This document shows positions 31,134-43,857 of a stretch of 64,000 nt of DNA, piece by piece. The translations under genes and the position numbers were made by a program. The notes under the pieces were generated by a model, which made no database searches, was not told where the DNA came from, and saw only the letters and a list, made by a program, of their open reading frames with translations. Origin of the DNA: Trigonopsis variabilis (lineage: Eukaryota > Ascomycota > Trigonopsidomycetes > Trigonopsidales > Trigonopsidaceae); contig PPXM03000001.1 of NCBI GenBank assembly GCA_003707065.3, positions 682,001 through 746,000 on the forward strand. Direction: 5' to 3'. Numbering within the stretch: position 1 is the stretch's first letter; each line of letters begins with the position of its first letter.

Positions 31134-31563
31134 AGCCGGCAAGCCGTTGTCGACTGAAGAGAAAGAAAAGTAAACAGTGAAATGTCAAGCGTTACATTGC
31201 CTCTGAACTTTTTATCTGTTTTTGTAGATAGCTCAGGTATAATTAGAAATAAACAAACTTGTTATCTACAACTGCCCAATCCAAGATCAAAGAGTTAGAA
31301 CGTCAATATTACAAATTAAACGTGAGCTGAACGAGAATCAGCTGCGAGACTTGTGCTAGGTCTGTATCTGAACCCGCACGTCCCAAGCCACAGTACTCGC
31401 TGAAATATTGAAGGTCTGCATAGTGAGATGAGAAATGTCAATTTTTCATGAGCACAGGCGTCTATCTGATTTAAGATAAATGGACACTCTGCTGACTCTG
31501 GACCGTCGTGATCATCAATTGTGTCGTCGAGTATATTATGTTTAAATATGAAAGGAAGAGTAA
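31134..31563. other. Intergenic between J-protein and SS18-like genes
   Basis: About 430 bp between two minus-strand genes: the promoter of the J-protein gene and the 3' region of the SS18-like gene. The 99-residue antisense-frame ORF at 31316-31615 overlaps the SS18-like last exon and is not credible. Confidence 0.5.
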
Positions 31564-32421
31564 TCAAGAGAACATTTGACGGAGTCGCTGATATAAGAGA
31601 TCCAGTTCTGGACAATCAGGAGGGGCCACTAAAATTTGAGGAGATGCAACCTGTTGTATAGCAGCGGAAGGCTTATTTTCTTTATCTGCTACAGATGCTA
31701 GATATGTCAGATTACTCAGAATCCGTTTCATGCATCTATAGTTAGTCATTTAATTAGATATATCTTCTTACTCTGAAAACTGGAAATCGCCTTTGCGCTG
31801 TTCGATTGGAACATTAGTCTGGTCAAAAAAGCTTGTCTTTTCAATTGTTTTCTGTAGCAAGATAGTATTGATCTCAAGAACCAGGGACACTCGAGCCTGC
31901 TCGAGTTCACCTTGCTTCGTTAGAGCTCCTCCTGCTCCTTTGCTCTCGCTCTCTCTCCACCCAGGTACCATACCTATGACTGGATTTACCTGATCCGTAG
32001 CTTGATCTATAGACGAGTTCCTTGCACCTGCTTGGTTCATAGGATGGACACCTTGAGGGGTCGGAAACCCTGCAGACGCCGTTCCTGAAAGATTCGCTCC
32101 AATCTGGTTTGGTTCGTTCATATCTGAGTAATTATAAGGTACACCACCTCCTTGGCCTATTGGCTGACTGAAAACTCCTCCATTAGCAATGTTCCCACTA
32201 TAGCCCTGTGTCATCCCTCCGTTTTGATCATTGAAGGCTTGCTGCTGGGGATAGAAGTAATTTCCAGTTGTATTTAATCCTGCTCCTATTGCATTCATAT
32301 CGTCTCCCAGACCGAGACCGTTATATTCTCCTTGTCCCGTGGTCGCTTGGTGCATCATAATGAAGGATCTCAGTCTCGCTTGACGACAGCGTCGTGACTT
32401 CGAGAAAGGGATACCCAACAT
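31564..32421 (-). CDS. SSXT/SS18-like protein (putative SWI/SNF-associated subunit)
   Basis: Exons 32421-31772 and 31735-31564 (36-nt intron), up to 273 residues; a start at 32358 (MMHQATTGQG) is equally plausible. The N-terminal two thirds is low-complexity, rich in Gly, Asn and Gln. The C-terminal segment reads LEQARVSLVLEINTILLQKTIEKTSF...FQFSECMKRILSNLTYLASVADKENKP once spliced. The 'Ec...i..NL.YLA.vAD' pattern is the SSXT (SNH) motif of human SS18 and plant GIF proteins, which join SWI/SNF complexes. The splice restores the conserved Glu-Cys pair. The role is inferred from the motif only; fungal members are poorly described. A SMARCD-type SWI/SNF subunit is encoded at the right edge of the window. 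Confidence 0.6.
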
Positions 32422-32674
32422 GATGCGAAGATCTCCAGGACTTTGTAAAAGATACGAGTCTTTCTCTCCAAGCTCTATTCTTTTTATATTTTATTTAGAG
32501 ACCCAGTTGCACTTAAGCTTTACGTCAGGACTGCTCTGCAATAGAGCATGCGATAGCCAACTATAGAACATTTACTAGCACTGAACATAGATGATGACGT
32601 TTTTGAAAGCCTACGCTTCTTAATTGTTATTCTCACTATTTTTTTTGTACCCATGATGATGCCCTATCAATTTT

Positions 32675-34647
32675 TTACTCCTCGTCTTCCTTCATGCTAG
32701 TAGAGCTTTGAGACTGCCGAGACAGTCGGTAAGAAGCACGTCTTCCCAAAGAGAATTCTCGTAATCCAGAACCTGAGAGACGTTGTGAGCGCGTCCGGCT
32801 TAAAGGCATCGACTCTTCTTCAGCACCTCCCAACCGTCGCTCAAGATGTAGAATGGTCTCTTGAGCGGTATTATATCTCGCCCGTGCTTCTTCTAATTGT
32901 CCTCTTAGAAATTTAATCTCTCCGTCTTTCTCTGTGATCGTTTGTTTGAATTCTCCATTTTCCTGACGGATCTCGGCAGAAGAGATTTGGACCTCTTCTA
33001 GATCTCTGAGGAGATCAGAATAGAGAGACTTTCCTTTATCTTCGAGGTTGATGTGCTTCGTTAATCTGATTCGCAGATGCTCAAAGTGTTGTGCTGCAGA
33101 ATCATCTTTCGGAAGAAAATTGCTTGCTGTATTAAGAAACTCTACCATCAAACTGCAATCTGCCACTCGTGCATGTTTTATATCTTCTAATTCCTTCTCT
33201 TGTTGACAGTTAGTCTTCTGCACTGCCTTCAAAGCTTCTATCAAGGACTCCACTTGACCTTCTAGGTCCTTAACTTCTGGCAGTCCTGTGCGTCTTGTAT
33301 TTGTCAGCACAACACTAGAATGAGAAGATCGCCTGGAAATCGATCTAGAAGATTTCTCGCTTGGATCCTGTGACTTTGCTGTTAAATCCTCCCTTGATCC
33401 CGAAAGTGATCGTATTCTACCTAGAAAGCGGTTTACAGCACTACCGAGGTCAAAGGACCGAGATTCGTCTCCTTTTGCTAAACCGCTTGACACTTCTCTT
33501 CGACCTAACTCTTTGAATGTTCCCTCGAGCTCGCTTAATTCTTGTGGGGTAGCAACTGATTCCAGTGCTGCAATTGCTGCTGTGAGCGAGATAGGATCAT
33601 CTTTTAGGCACTGCCATGGTTGTTTACTTAATAGGAATTGCATGACTTCATCTTCATCTTGAATTTTAAGCAGCGCTTTTTGATTTTTATCCAGCAGAAC
33701 AATAGCGGTTCTCATCATAGTCTCAACTGCTCCTTCTGCGAAAATGAGATCATAGATTCGGTCCAACAGATTCAGAGGACATGTGACAGCAAAGAGCGAT
33801 AAGAACCACTGACTGGAATATAGAGGATGAATTCCTAGATCGACAAAATGCACATAAAGATCAGGAAGAGTCTGAGCAAATATATTCTCAAACTGGAACA
33901 TTCGAAGCCTTAAACCAATCAGGTCAGGAGCATACATGGTTCGAAGATCATATCGTTCCATTAGCCGTACGACTAACGTAAAGGTATCGTGCTCTTTTAG
34001 ATGGAGTAATAATGGCCCAACAATGAATGAAAGTCCTTGGCAATATCCGACTTGCGAATCATAGATGCTGAAAGCTTTCAAGATTCTTCCCATTGCTACA
34101 ATATTGTCGCTATTCTTCTTGAACTCGTCTAAAGCTGGAAATGTCCTCGGCAAATCTCTCTCAATAATTTGCTCATAAGGAGAGCACTCACTGAGTAAGA
34201 GATCATATAACGTTCCTAACTCATCTTCGAGTCCTCCTGACATGGATTTCCACACAAGCCCTCGTATAGGATCGGGAATACCTTGTCGAACTTTGTATGC
34301 CACTAAATGAGGAACCTTCAATACACATTCGCGATAGTTGTCGACCAAAACTGACCAAAATTTCAGATCAGTCAATGCTTCGGGATCCTCATGACGGACA
34401 ACTTCAGACATCTCGGATAACATGGACTGCCTTGGAGTGGAGAATGTTCCTGATGATCTCGGACTGTCATTCTCACTATCAATCATACTATCACGCTTCA
34501 TTCTTGCTAACAGAAATGCAGTCTTTATAATCAGCTTTCATCCCTCTTTTAACTTACGCTTGAGCCTTTGTGCTGACATGCTTCATTGGTGTACTCTAAC
34601 GATGCCCAATCCACAGACTCGAGATACCCCTCGCCAGCATCCTCCAT
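32675..34647 (-). CDS. TBC-domain Rab GTPase-activating protein (Gyp5/EVI5-like)
   Basis: Stimulates GTP hydrolysis by a Rab/Ypt GTPase in membrane traffic. Exons 34647-34558 and 34522-32675 (35-nt intron), 645 residues. The TBC domain lies at about residues 95-310. Catalytic fingers are visible: IERDLPRTFP (IxxDxxR arginine finger) and VGYCQGLSFI (YxQ glutamine finger). Other marks are VRQGIPDPIRGLVWKSMSG, HPLYSSQWFLSLF and LDRIYDLIFAEG. A Ser/Arg-rich linker and a C-terminal coiled coil (about residues 440-600) follow, which is the layout of Gyp5/Gyl1 and EVI5/RabGAP1L. In yeast, Gyp5 acts on Ypt1/Sec4 at Golgi and bud sites. The 5' exon (MEDAGEGYLESVDWASLEY) was added because it joins in frame. 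Confidence 0.85.
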
Positions 34648-35102
34648 GGTCCCGTACAACCGAAATTTCAAAAGGGATGGAGATGTCTAAACAAAGGCCT
34701 TGGCCAAGCGGACCCCTCGCGATGCGTTACATGCTTTCATCGTTACAGTTATTAATAGATTGGTTTCTTCACGTGTCGTCAGTCTTTAATCCATCCCAGA
34801 TTGCAATTTTCTATAAGAAATACGCGTTTTTCTTCTTCAATAGCATGGTGGCTTGTTTTAAAGCTCATATAACGTTCGTCTGGCTAGCTTTAAAGCTCTG
34901 CCCTCCACCTGTTGCACGTGTCGTCTCCGTATTACGACAACAATTCATTTACCCATTACATTGAACATATTGTATCTTATTCAAAATGCTTTCTGGCTAG
35001 TAGTTCGCTAACTCTTTATTTCAAGTCGAACCATGCTCTCTTTCGCTTCGGCCGTTACACCGCATACTTTCCCTGGTAACCATGTAAACATAACAACAAC
35101 AC
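34648..35102. other. Intergenic: divergent promoter TBC / BIR1
   Basis: About 455 bp between divergent starts. No ORF that is not a continuation of antisense frames, and no repeat or RNA gene seen. Confidence 0.5.
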
Positions 35103-36540
35103 ATGCCTTCATATACTGATTATGCGTCCCGGCTGAGCTCGTTCACAGCGTCTCGCATAAAGAAAAGACGATGGCCTCATCCATCGCCTTCTCCAGATCA
35201 GGTACGTCATGCACGAAGCTCGGTTAACATCCTAGATGGCTCAGGCTGGCTTCTACTATAAATACAACAGTTCAAATCCAGATGAAGCTTCGTGCTTTCT
35301 ATGCCACCACACGCTCTCAGATTGGGATCCTGATGATAATCCCATGACTGAGCATGCATCACATTGTCCGGATTGTCCTTGGGTTGCGGCCATTCTGTCA
35401 GAGGATCATTTATCAGAGGCGGCTTATAAGGCCCGTCTAGCCACTTTTGAAGAATGGCCTCATTCCAACAAGAAAGGTTGGCTGGCAACTCCAGAATCTA
35501 TGGCTGCTGCAGGATTCTATTATCGATCATCAGAACCGGAAGACGATACCGCTTGCTGCCCTGTTTGCGATCTGATCTTAGACGGATGGGAACCAAAAGA
35601 CGACCCGAAACAGGAACATGCATCTCGCAGTCCCAATTGCTATCTCATAACCTCTATGAGACCTAAACGGGCATCACGAAGAATATCAAGAGCAGTAAAA
35701 CGATCTTCGTCGGAAGCTTTAGAGAATACTGATTATCAACAACGGCCGAAGCGCAGATCATCTCGTCAAGTAGATTCCAATATGGTCAAACCAGCTCGAA
35801 GAACTCAGAGAGCTGAAAGAAAATCATCGACTGTTCCTCAACAGGGTTTACGCAGAAGCCGCCGACTAACAAGATTAAGATCATTATCAACAGCCAATTC
35901 ATATGGGACGATTTCAGACACAACGACTATCACTGATATCACATCTCAAAGCGAAAAATTCGAAGATGGTTCGATTGATATGCTACCGAAAAAACAGTCA
36001 CCAAGGGCTGTCCCGAAAGCACATATATCTGAAACTGCCAAAGAGCATAATCGACCACTATCGCCTGCCAAAAGCCCTCTCCCTAGAGACAAGGCCATTC
36101 GTAACTTACACGAATTGGTCTCTAAATCTACAAGAGCTAATCCTCTAGATTTCAAAGTGCATGAAGACGATCCAATCAAGGGTATCGAAGAAGATGTGAT
36201 ACAACCCGACGCCAATAATTCAAATACAGCCCTTAGTGCAATTGAAGTTAATGTATCGTCACCATTGATAAACAAGAAAGAGACGAGGTGGCCAGACCTT
36301 GCAGTCTTTGATCTAGAACAAGTATTCGACGATTCAGCAGTGCCCAAAAAACTACAACTGTTTGTCAAGGGAGTATCTGAAGAGCATATGGATAAGACAG
36401 TGTCTGAATGGGTTAAATACTTGGCGGAAATAGCTGAACAGGAAATCGTACAAGAAGGCGAAAGACTTATCAAGATCCTCGAAAATGAGCATGCACGGTG
36501 CCGGGCGCATATTATGCAATTACCAGAAAATGTACAATGA
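35103..36540 (+). CDS. BIR1: Survivin-like chromosomal passenger protein Bir1 (two BIR domains)
   Basis: Part of the Aurora B/Ipl1 chromosomal passenger complex that corrects kinetochore attachment. Exons 35103-35201 and 35236-36540 (34-nt intron), 467 residues. Two BIR zinc folds are complete: BIR1 around residues 8-85 (CFLCHHTLSDWDPDDNPMTEHASHCPDC) and BIR2 around 105-185 (CPVCDLILDGWEPKDDPKQEHASRSPNC), both with CxxC...H...C ligands. The spliced first exon SRLSSFTASRIKKRRWPHPSPSPDQMAQAGFYY restores the conserved 'R..tF..WP......mA.AGFyy' start. The middle is basic and Ser-rich, with RRSRRLTRLRS-like and SPAK-type candidate phosphosites. The last 90 residues form helices expected to bind the Borealin/INCENP partners. 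S. pombe Bir1 also has two BIRs. Confidence 0.92.
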
Positions 36541-36569
36541 CCAACTCCAAAAACCTTTATGATCTTTTT

Positions 36570-37813
36570 TCATATAAAACGGAGACTCCAATCGAAGAGC
36601 ACATCCTGCGCACGTCCTCGAAGCATTTCTTCTCTCGTGATTTGATCCGTGAAGGACTCGCCTTCTGAATTGACAAGGGAAAGTCTCTGGCCGAATAAAC
36701 TGGCACCTTGCCAAGCCCCAAGAGATTCAAAGCAACCAATGTGCTTGTCCGGACTGAATTGTAATGTCGCAGCAGCTTTAGCAGCAACTGTCCTTTCGCC
36801 AGCAGGCGTGGAACGAGCGGCACGTGACCACGCGTCGGTAAAATGCTCTGAGAGTTTCGAGCGAATGGATTTCATTATGCAAGATTTGAGCCCTGGAATT
36901 TTTGAACATCCTCCAGTAAATATTATTGAGCCTGATAGAGCACCCCGAACTTCCAAAGGAAGGCTTAAGAGACACTGGACAATAAGGGAAGGAATGGAGA
37001 GAGAATCTGAATCATCGTAACCATCATGGTCATTGAGAAAGGTGTCATGTATAGGTATGAATCTGTCGGAAGAATCTATCGAGAGCGAGGATCCGTTCAA
37101 GAGAGGAACACAATAAGGAGACTGATCTCGAGAGGGGTCATCGGCACAAAATGCAGCTTGAATAATGAAGGATTCTATGTCGTTGAACTTCGCCGAGATC
37201 GAATATTTTTCTTCAAAAAGCGAAGTGAGATTGCTATGTAGCCTTGATCCCGCCCTTGAGGATGTTGAGATGGAGGATAAAAAAGCTCGCAGATCGTATA
37301 CAGGTGTCACAATTGTTTCATGCCATCCAACATCTACTACTAGGCCATAGTCATTCCCAGACGCTAACGTGGTCATTAAAGGTGAACCTAGGAAGGTTAT
37401 CGCAGGCACCTGAGAGTCAACCAGGTATATCAAACTCTTACCTCTAAGAAGTAGAAGAGAGATTTTGCAATGAAATACTTCACACTGACGGGAATCAACG
37501 GAGATTCAATCATGAATATACGGAATCTGCGGGGATCGACCAAGAGCCACCTAGAACAGTTAGATAGATTGACCGACTTCACGTGCTTGGAGTAAATTTC
37601 CCGGAAGACGTAATCCACCGATCCCATCAAGTTATAATTTATTTCACTAGAAGGCTCTAAGCTCCAAAAAGTATAGGTTTGTAACCGTCTCCCGGACAGA
37701 TCAGGTTCTATGGGGTACACACATCTTGGGTTTTCCTCTCCAGATATACCAGCTCTGATATATCGAACACCCAACTCAATTATGACAAATTTATTCGAGA
37801 CTATATTCTCCAT
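36570..37813 (-). CDS. ARP10: Actin-related protein 10 (Arp10/Arp11), dynactin pointed end
   Basis: Caps the pointed end of the dynactin Arp1 filament, used by dynein in nuclear and vesicle transport. Exons 37813-37442 and 37409-36570 (32-nt intron), 403 residues. The N-terminus VIIELGVRYIRAGISGEENPRCVYPIEP is the Arp10/ACTR10 version of the actin phosphate-1 loop. The middle strand VDVGWHETIVTPVYDLRAF and the C-terminal SIIFTGGCSKIPGLKSCIMKSIRSKLSE correspond to actin phosphate-2 and adenosine regions. Divergence from actin is strong, as usual for Arp10. Presence of Arp10 implies full dynactin, which fits a hyphal or hyphal-derived fungus. The stop codons of this gene and BIR1 are about 30 bp apart. 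Confidence 0.85.
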
Positions 37814-38171
37814 TGGAGATGGCCGTTATAGTCACCGGCTAGATTAAGGCGTTACTACGTCTAGCTACGGCAGCGCTTTGGGATTAGATCTCCTCTACCT
37901 TCTAGTAACACATTCCGTCCGCTGCCCGTTCTCTCCGTAAGTCTTAACATGTCAATACTTCGTTCGAATTTGGGTTATACCTCTTATACAAATGTCAACG
38001 TCCATAAATGCGGAAATGCTGTTCGATTTGGTTAAACGACATACGTCTATATTGTATATATAAGCATTTCCTCTCATCTCTATGTTCGGTGGTATATCTC
38101 TGACTTTCCGTAAAACTGTTATATCCAGCTTTACAAACGTAAAGTTATTTACCATCATCGTTTTTGAAATT
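37814..38171. other. Intergenic between ARP10 and ZIP transporter
   Basis: About 360 bp, both neighbours on the minus strand: ARP10 promoter plus ZIP 3' UTR. Only short AT-rich ORFs. Confidence 0.5.
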
Positions 38172-39551
38172 TTACTCAGTCCACGCAATAACAAACATGA
38201 TCAGGGCGCCAAACAGCAGCGCAAGAACCTGTGCACCCATATGGCGGAGCTCTTTAAAGGTTGAATTATTGTGGTTGACGGTAAGGATCTCAGGAACGGC
38301 GCCGACAGTGGCAATGTAAAGAAACCCTCCAGCAGTAAAGGGGAGAATCAAATCTTCGGTCGTGACAGTTGTGCCGAGTATACCGGAAAACGAATCCTCA
38401 CCTGGAGTTGCAGGTCCGGTAGCCAACTCGTTAATGAAGATTCCAATCAAAGTGCCAAGATACGCTCCAATTGCTGTTACGAACTGGGCACCCATGGCCT
38501 TGGACTTTGAAAATCCACCTTGGATAAGCAACGCAAAATCTCCTACTTCATGAGGGATTTCGTGAAAGAATACGGCCAGAGCAGTTGTGGCCCCGACCCC
38601 TTGACTGACATAAAAAGACGCAGAAATGGCTAGCCCATCAGTAATATTGTGAGAAAAGTCTGCAATCAAGTTCAAATAAGCTGAAAGTTTGGCAGAATTA
38701 TTGATCTCAGGGTTCCCAACGTTCTGAACGGTTTCATTCGCCGGTTTGGAGCGTGATTTTCTGCTCGTAGCACTAGTCTCAAACGTGTGAACGGAAGTCG
38801 ATAATGCATATGACTTTTCATCAACTTCTGAATGTGTGTGGGAATGAGAGTGGCCATGAGAATCTTCACTATCGCCAGAGAATATTCTCATTAATTTATC
38901 AAGCAAAATGAAAGTCTGCTGGTAAGAAAAATGGAATGAAAATGGGCATACTCCAAATCCTAACAAAATACTGAATCCTAAGACACTGTTTCGTTTCGTG
39001 TCCACGAGAACGAAGCGCAAGCTCTCATCGTGATGCTCACCAACAAACGTCTGGGGCATCAAATGGAAGAAAACATCACCTAATAGACCGCCAACTGCAA
39101 ATGCGACCAACGTCGAGAGACTTGATGGGTCAATGTCGGCAGGGATCTGGGTCAGCATCTAAGAACGATGAATCCCTTACCAATGCAAGTATAAGATTTG
39201 GCGGACCGGAAATGTATGTAGTTGCTAGCAATGCGTTCCCTGCAGGGCCTTAGAGAGTTAATCATGAGTTCCCAGTTTTTATTACCAAAGGGAAACAGGA
39301 TATCGAATAACTTTTTCGCAAAACTGGTCTTTTCCAGATCATGGTGATCATGAGGATAGACAAGAGAAGCCAATTCTTTATAGAAAGGGCAAGACTAGCG
39401 AGTCAGGCCGAAAATTCCGCTTCGTTTCACTAACCTCAAGTCCCGCAGTGATGGCCTCGAGATTCAAGATCCCGGAAGGATAGAAAATCTCACTCTGATT
39501 CAAAGCAAATACTATTGTAATTGATGCCAAAAAAGCCAAGATCAACCGCAT
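38172..39551 (-). CDS. YKE4: ZIP zinc transporter, KE4/SLC39A7 type (Yke4-like)
   Basis: ER/Golgi zinc transporter of the LIV-1/KE4 branch. Five exons: 39551-39435, 39394-39286, 39248-39181, 39146-38952 and 38918-38172; introns 40, 37, 34 and 33 nt; 411 residues. The first exon encodes a signal peptide (MRLILAFLASITIVFALNQ). Then come LVYPHDHHDLEKTSF, a PNLILALIPAD segment, and FAVGGLLGDVFFHLMPQTF (TM2 HLxP). A His-rich cytosolic loop (SHGHSHSHTHSE) lies between TM3 and TM4. Metal-site motifs are HNITDGLAISASFY in TM4 and HEIPHEVGDFALL in TM5. The fourth intron (38951-38919) is stop-free and a multiple of three, so the frame remains open across it. Confidence 0.9.
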
Positions 39552-40035
39552 TTTGACAGAAAACACTAAACTATTGTAGAAGAGATCTGATAAATAATGA
39601 GCTCCCTGTAACGATCAATCTAATCACCTGGTTGGATTTGAGCTCTCACGAACTGCTTCTCCCAAGAACGTGCCTGCTACGCTAATTATAAGTCTGTTCA
39701 GACGAATCTTAAAATCCTTCATGATCAAGTCTTAAATAAAAGTTAACTAATAAACCAATAAATATAGAAGATGCACTCATTTGGTGGAGGGCTCTCATAT
39801 CCTAAGGGCTGGATCAATGTCTTGGGGCACGATGAAGAACCTAAAAGATACTAGACCGGCCAGTTTGTCTATTAGCGAGGTCGTCACTATGTAGTCCTGC
39901 AAGCAAAAATGGCATCTCAAAATAAATATTAAACAAACATTGCAGCAGGGTAGCTTCTCCCATCACTGTCAACCACAGTCAGCCTGACACACCTGGTCCA
40001 CACTCCTTGACCATTTGGGTCTGCACCACTGAATC
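39552..40035. other. Intergenic: divergent promoter ZIP / USO1
   Basis: About 480 bp between divergent genes, both of the secretory pathway. No ORF, repeat or RNA gene recognised. Confidence 0.5.
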
Positions 40036-43000
40036 ATGGACTTTGTCTCGGGCCTTATATCACAGGCCCAACCCAAGCCTCAATTAGCATCGGAAACAAT
40101 CCCTCGGCTATGTGATCGTCTCCTTCATTCGACTCTGTTGGAAGACCGACGTGCAGCCGTTTTAGGACTTAAAGGATTTAGTCGGGATTACAGAGAACAA
40201 GTAGTTGCAGGAGGTCTTAAGGGATTAATATCTGAGCTTCATCGTGACCGAGATGATCCAGATACTGTGAAGGCTACATTGGAATGTCTTTTAGTCTTAT
40301 TTTCTGGCGCGACTCGAGACGTAAGTATTGAGCTAGATGGTCTGACCCACTTACCAAGTCTAGGGATCTGGAGAGATCGATGGAATTTCGCTTTGGTTAA
40401 CTGATGAATTTGCCCAGGTAAGCCATTTTGTGCAATCCCATTGACAGGATAGAAAGAGGAGAACTTGACTGTCTTATTAGAGTTACTGGAATCGTCCGAA
40501 TTTTATATCAAGCTTTACATCCTTCAATTACTTGAAGCTATAATCATTAATCGACCTGCACGATCCCAAGAATGCATTTTGTTGGCACCGCGTGGTATCT
40601 CAAAGCTTGTCTCTGGTTTAGAGGATCGACGAGAAGCTATACGAAATCAGGCCGTCGTCGTCTTATTAAGGCTGTCTCCTGGTAATGTCGATATTCAAAA
40701 ACTGATAGTGTTTGAAAATATCTTTGATAGATTATTTGACATTATCGAAGTAGAAGATGGAATAGAAGGAGGGATTGTCGTGGATGATTCATTGACTTTA
40801 TTATCATATCTAGTGCAAAATAACCCTTCAAACCAACAGTTTTTTCGCGAAACTAATTGTATTTCACGTTTAGCTGAAGTGGTCAACATTTCAAAGGACG
40901 AGTGGACAAGAAGCAGCCAGACGACTGTGGTTAAACTGTTAGACTTTTGCGGATTATTTGTTGTCCCAGGCGCTCAGGAGACTGTAACGAACCAGCCTGT
41001 CTTATGCGCAGCAGGAGTTCTGTTTAATATTCTTCGGTTAGCCTTTGCCGATTCTTCTCCAAGCACCATTAGAGCTAATGCTTTAGCCACTAGTGCCGAT
41101 ATCATTAGAGCCAATCATGAACTCCAAACCCAATTTGCGTCTATCGATGTGCCAGATATCAACATTTCTTTTTCCTCGGATAGGGCCCTAGCTGCTGACG
41201 GTGAAGATTTAATCCCAGTGGTTCAGGCATTAATTAATTGGAGTCTAAATAGTGCTTCTATCCATGTATTTAATCTCCGGGTGGGCGCTATCACTTGCCT
41301 CGAGGCCTTTTTCGCAAATAACGAAGAAGGTGGTAGCCTCTTTCTTGATCAGTCTTTATCGACTTTTAATGCTCTTCGAAAAGGTGACCAAGTGCCTCCT
41401 AGATTTGTTCGGAATGTTTTGAGCTCAGTCTTGGATTACGATACGGACGCTCGAAGCGACCCATATCTTGTGTGGTTTTCTTGTCAACTATTAATTCGCC
41501 TTCTATCATTTCCTGTCATAAAGGGGCAATTATCTGCTATACAAGTTGGCAATGCTGACCTGGGAGAAGAAGTCATGACCGCTGTTCAAGCTTTATCGGG
41601 AAATCTGGTTACAGCTTTTCAGACACAACGCGATAGTAGAATCATAATTGCATATGCTATGTTGTTGAGCATGTGGCTTTACGAGGATACCAATGCTGTG
41701 AACGATATATTGAGAGAAGGATCGACCATCCAGTCTCTGATTACTTCCATAGCGCGGCCATCTACCAGTAATATCCTCGTCCATGGCACCTGTGCCGTTT
41801 TGTTGGCTATCATTTTTGATTTTAGTAGCAAGAACTCGGCCATTCCTCGACCTACTCTTTTCAAATACCTAACGAGTCTTGTTGGGAAAGACCATTATAT
41901 ATATAACATTCAGCGACTACGGGAAAGCACTTTTATCAAAGATTTCAACCCTGCGGATTCTCTTTCGCCTACTTTTGAAAAATCTTCCGGTCTTCCCGAG
42001 GTCTATTTTGACAGCCACTACGTGGAGTTCTTCAAAGAATACTACCCTCGAATAGTTAGTGCTTTTAACCGCAGTTTGGATCAAGAGCCAATAATTTATG
42101 GGGCTCAAGCGAAGACTGAGATGTCGGTACAGCTTATCGAGACGCTGCAATCACAGTTACAAGACCAAGAAAGACGGACCCAAAACTTAGAAATAGAATT
42201 GGAAGACTGTAAGACCAGGTACGAAGCTCAAGTGAAAGATTTAGCGCACCAAATAAATGAAATGACACTGGAGCTCGACCAGCTTTCGACGGCTCATTCC
42301 GATGCTCAAAGTGCTTCTAATGATACTTTAAAACAACTGAAAGAGTCAAGGAGTCTGTTAGATGCTAAAACTGACCAACTTTTGAGCCTTCAAAGTGCTT
42401 TGACTCAGATGAAAGAAGAGTTGGCGTCTACGACACAAGAAAAAGAGCGATTAGCACATGAACGGCGGAATATAATGAGTACTCATGAACAATTGAAGAC
42501 ATCACTGGAAAAACAGTTACAGGATCTGAAGACCGAATATGATAATGCACTCAGAGATCTGCAAACATCTCGACAGATATCGAAAGATTTTCAGAGCAGA
42601 GCAGAGCTGTCATCAAGAGAAGTAAAGTCTTTAAATAAGAAACTATCTACAGTGAACAACGACTATCATTCTTTACAGTCAAATGTCAAGACTTTGAGTG
42701 AACAGCTGGCTAGCAAAGATCGAGAGATTCGAGATCTTGGTCTTTCTCATGAACAGCGAGTCTCCGAGTTGAATGCCAAAAACATTGAGATCCAGGAATT
42801 GGCTGCGAATAGAGATGAGAAGATATCTGATCTTGAATCTGAGTTAATGGAAGCCCATAAGGAGATCAAGACTCTTGAGGAAAAGTCTGTCAACTTTCAA
42901 AAAGAGATTGAAACCTACCGAGATCAACTAAAAGAGAAAGATTTAAAAGTTGAAGAACTGAGCCAAGAAGTTAGTGCCCACAAGCAGCAAGATGGGCAGC

Positions 43001-43707
43001 AAGAGCAAGAACTGGCTACGTTGAAGCGGCAATATGAGGAAAACCTAGAAGCTCTCAAACGAACACAGAATGAAGATCTTGAATCTATCAGGCAACAATC
43101 AGAGGAGGATCTTGCTTCTCTAAAGAAACAACATGAACAAGAACTCAAATTCCTACAAAAAAAACACGAGCAAGATGTCAGTGTGATGAACGAGGATGAT
43201 CATGGAGAGAAAGAAATAGATAATATGATATCTTCTGCCCTACTCGACGCTCAAGAGAAGCATTCTAAAGATCTTCGGGCCCACATCAAGCAGCTAGAGG
43301 ATGAGCAAAACAAGAAATATGATGAAATGGTGAAACATTATAAAGAGAAGCTAGTTCAGGTTGAGGATCATATGAAGGTATCTATGGCCTCTCAAGCGAA
43401 AGATCATAAATTTCAGGTTGAAAAACTATGGAGTGCACATCAGAAGGAATTGAATGATCGCCAGGCACACATTGAAGGCACGAAGGATGCTCACAACAAG
43501 GAATTAGAACGATTAAAGGCCGAGATAGCAGGGAGAGGTGATGAAATAAAGGAGATGTCGAAGAAGTCTGCCATTCTCCAATCGGAACTAGATGATCTGC
43601 TATTAATTTTATCAGAACTAGAAACGAAGTATGCCCAGGCTAAAGAAAAGCTCAAGTCCCATGGTGAGCAAGTGTCTGACAGTGAGGAGGACGACGAGGA
43701 AGAGTAA
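40036..43707 (+). CDS. USO1: Vesicle tethering factor Uso1 / p115
   Basis: Golgi-type long coiled-coil tether that links COPII vesicles to the cis-Golgi with Rab1/Ypt1. Exons 40036-40320, 40364-40417 and 40453-43707 (introns 43 and 35 nt); 1197 residues. The globular armadillo head occupies about residues 1-640: RLLHSTLLEDRRAAVLGLKGFSRDYREQV, the splice-restored ISLWLTDEFAQKEENLTVLLELLES, RVGAITCLEAFFANNE, and the Uso1 head C-terminus with LTSLVGKDHYIYNIQRLRESTFIKDF. A continuous coiled coil runs from about 690 to 1180 (heptads such as LQSQLQDQERRTQNLEIELEDC). It ends with an acidic tail (DSEEDDEEE), as in p115. The last-exon acceptor at 40452 is chosen because the one five bases earlier gives a stop. 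Confidence 0.93.
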
Positions 43708-43857
43708 ATCATGTATTTATAGAATTGCATTGAAGGACGGAAAGTTATCTATCTAATATACAGTTCAAGCGTAAGCAAGAGTATTAACATCCCGTTTCAT
43801 AATATTAAGCTAGGCGTTCAACTAGGAAGGCTACACCATTTCAAGGTCTATTCTGAC

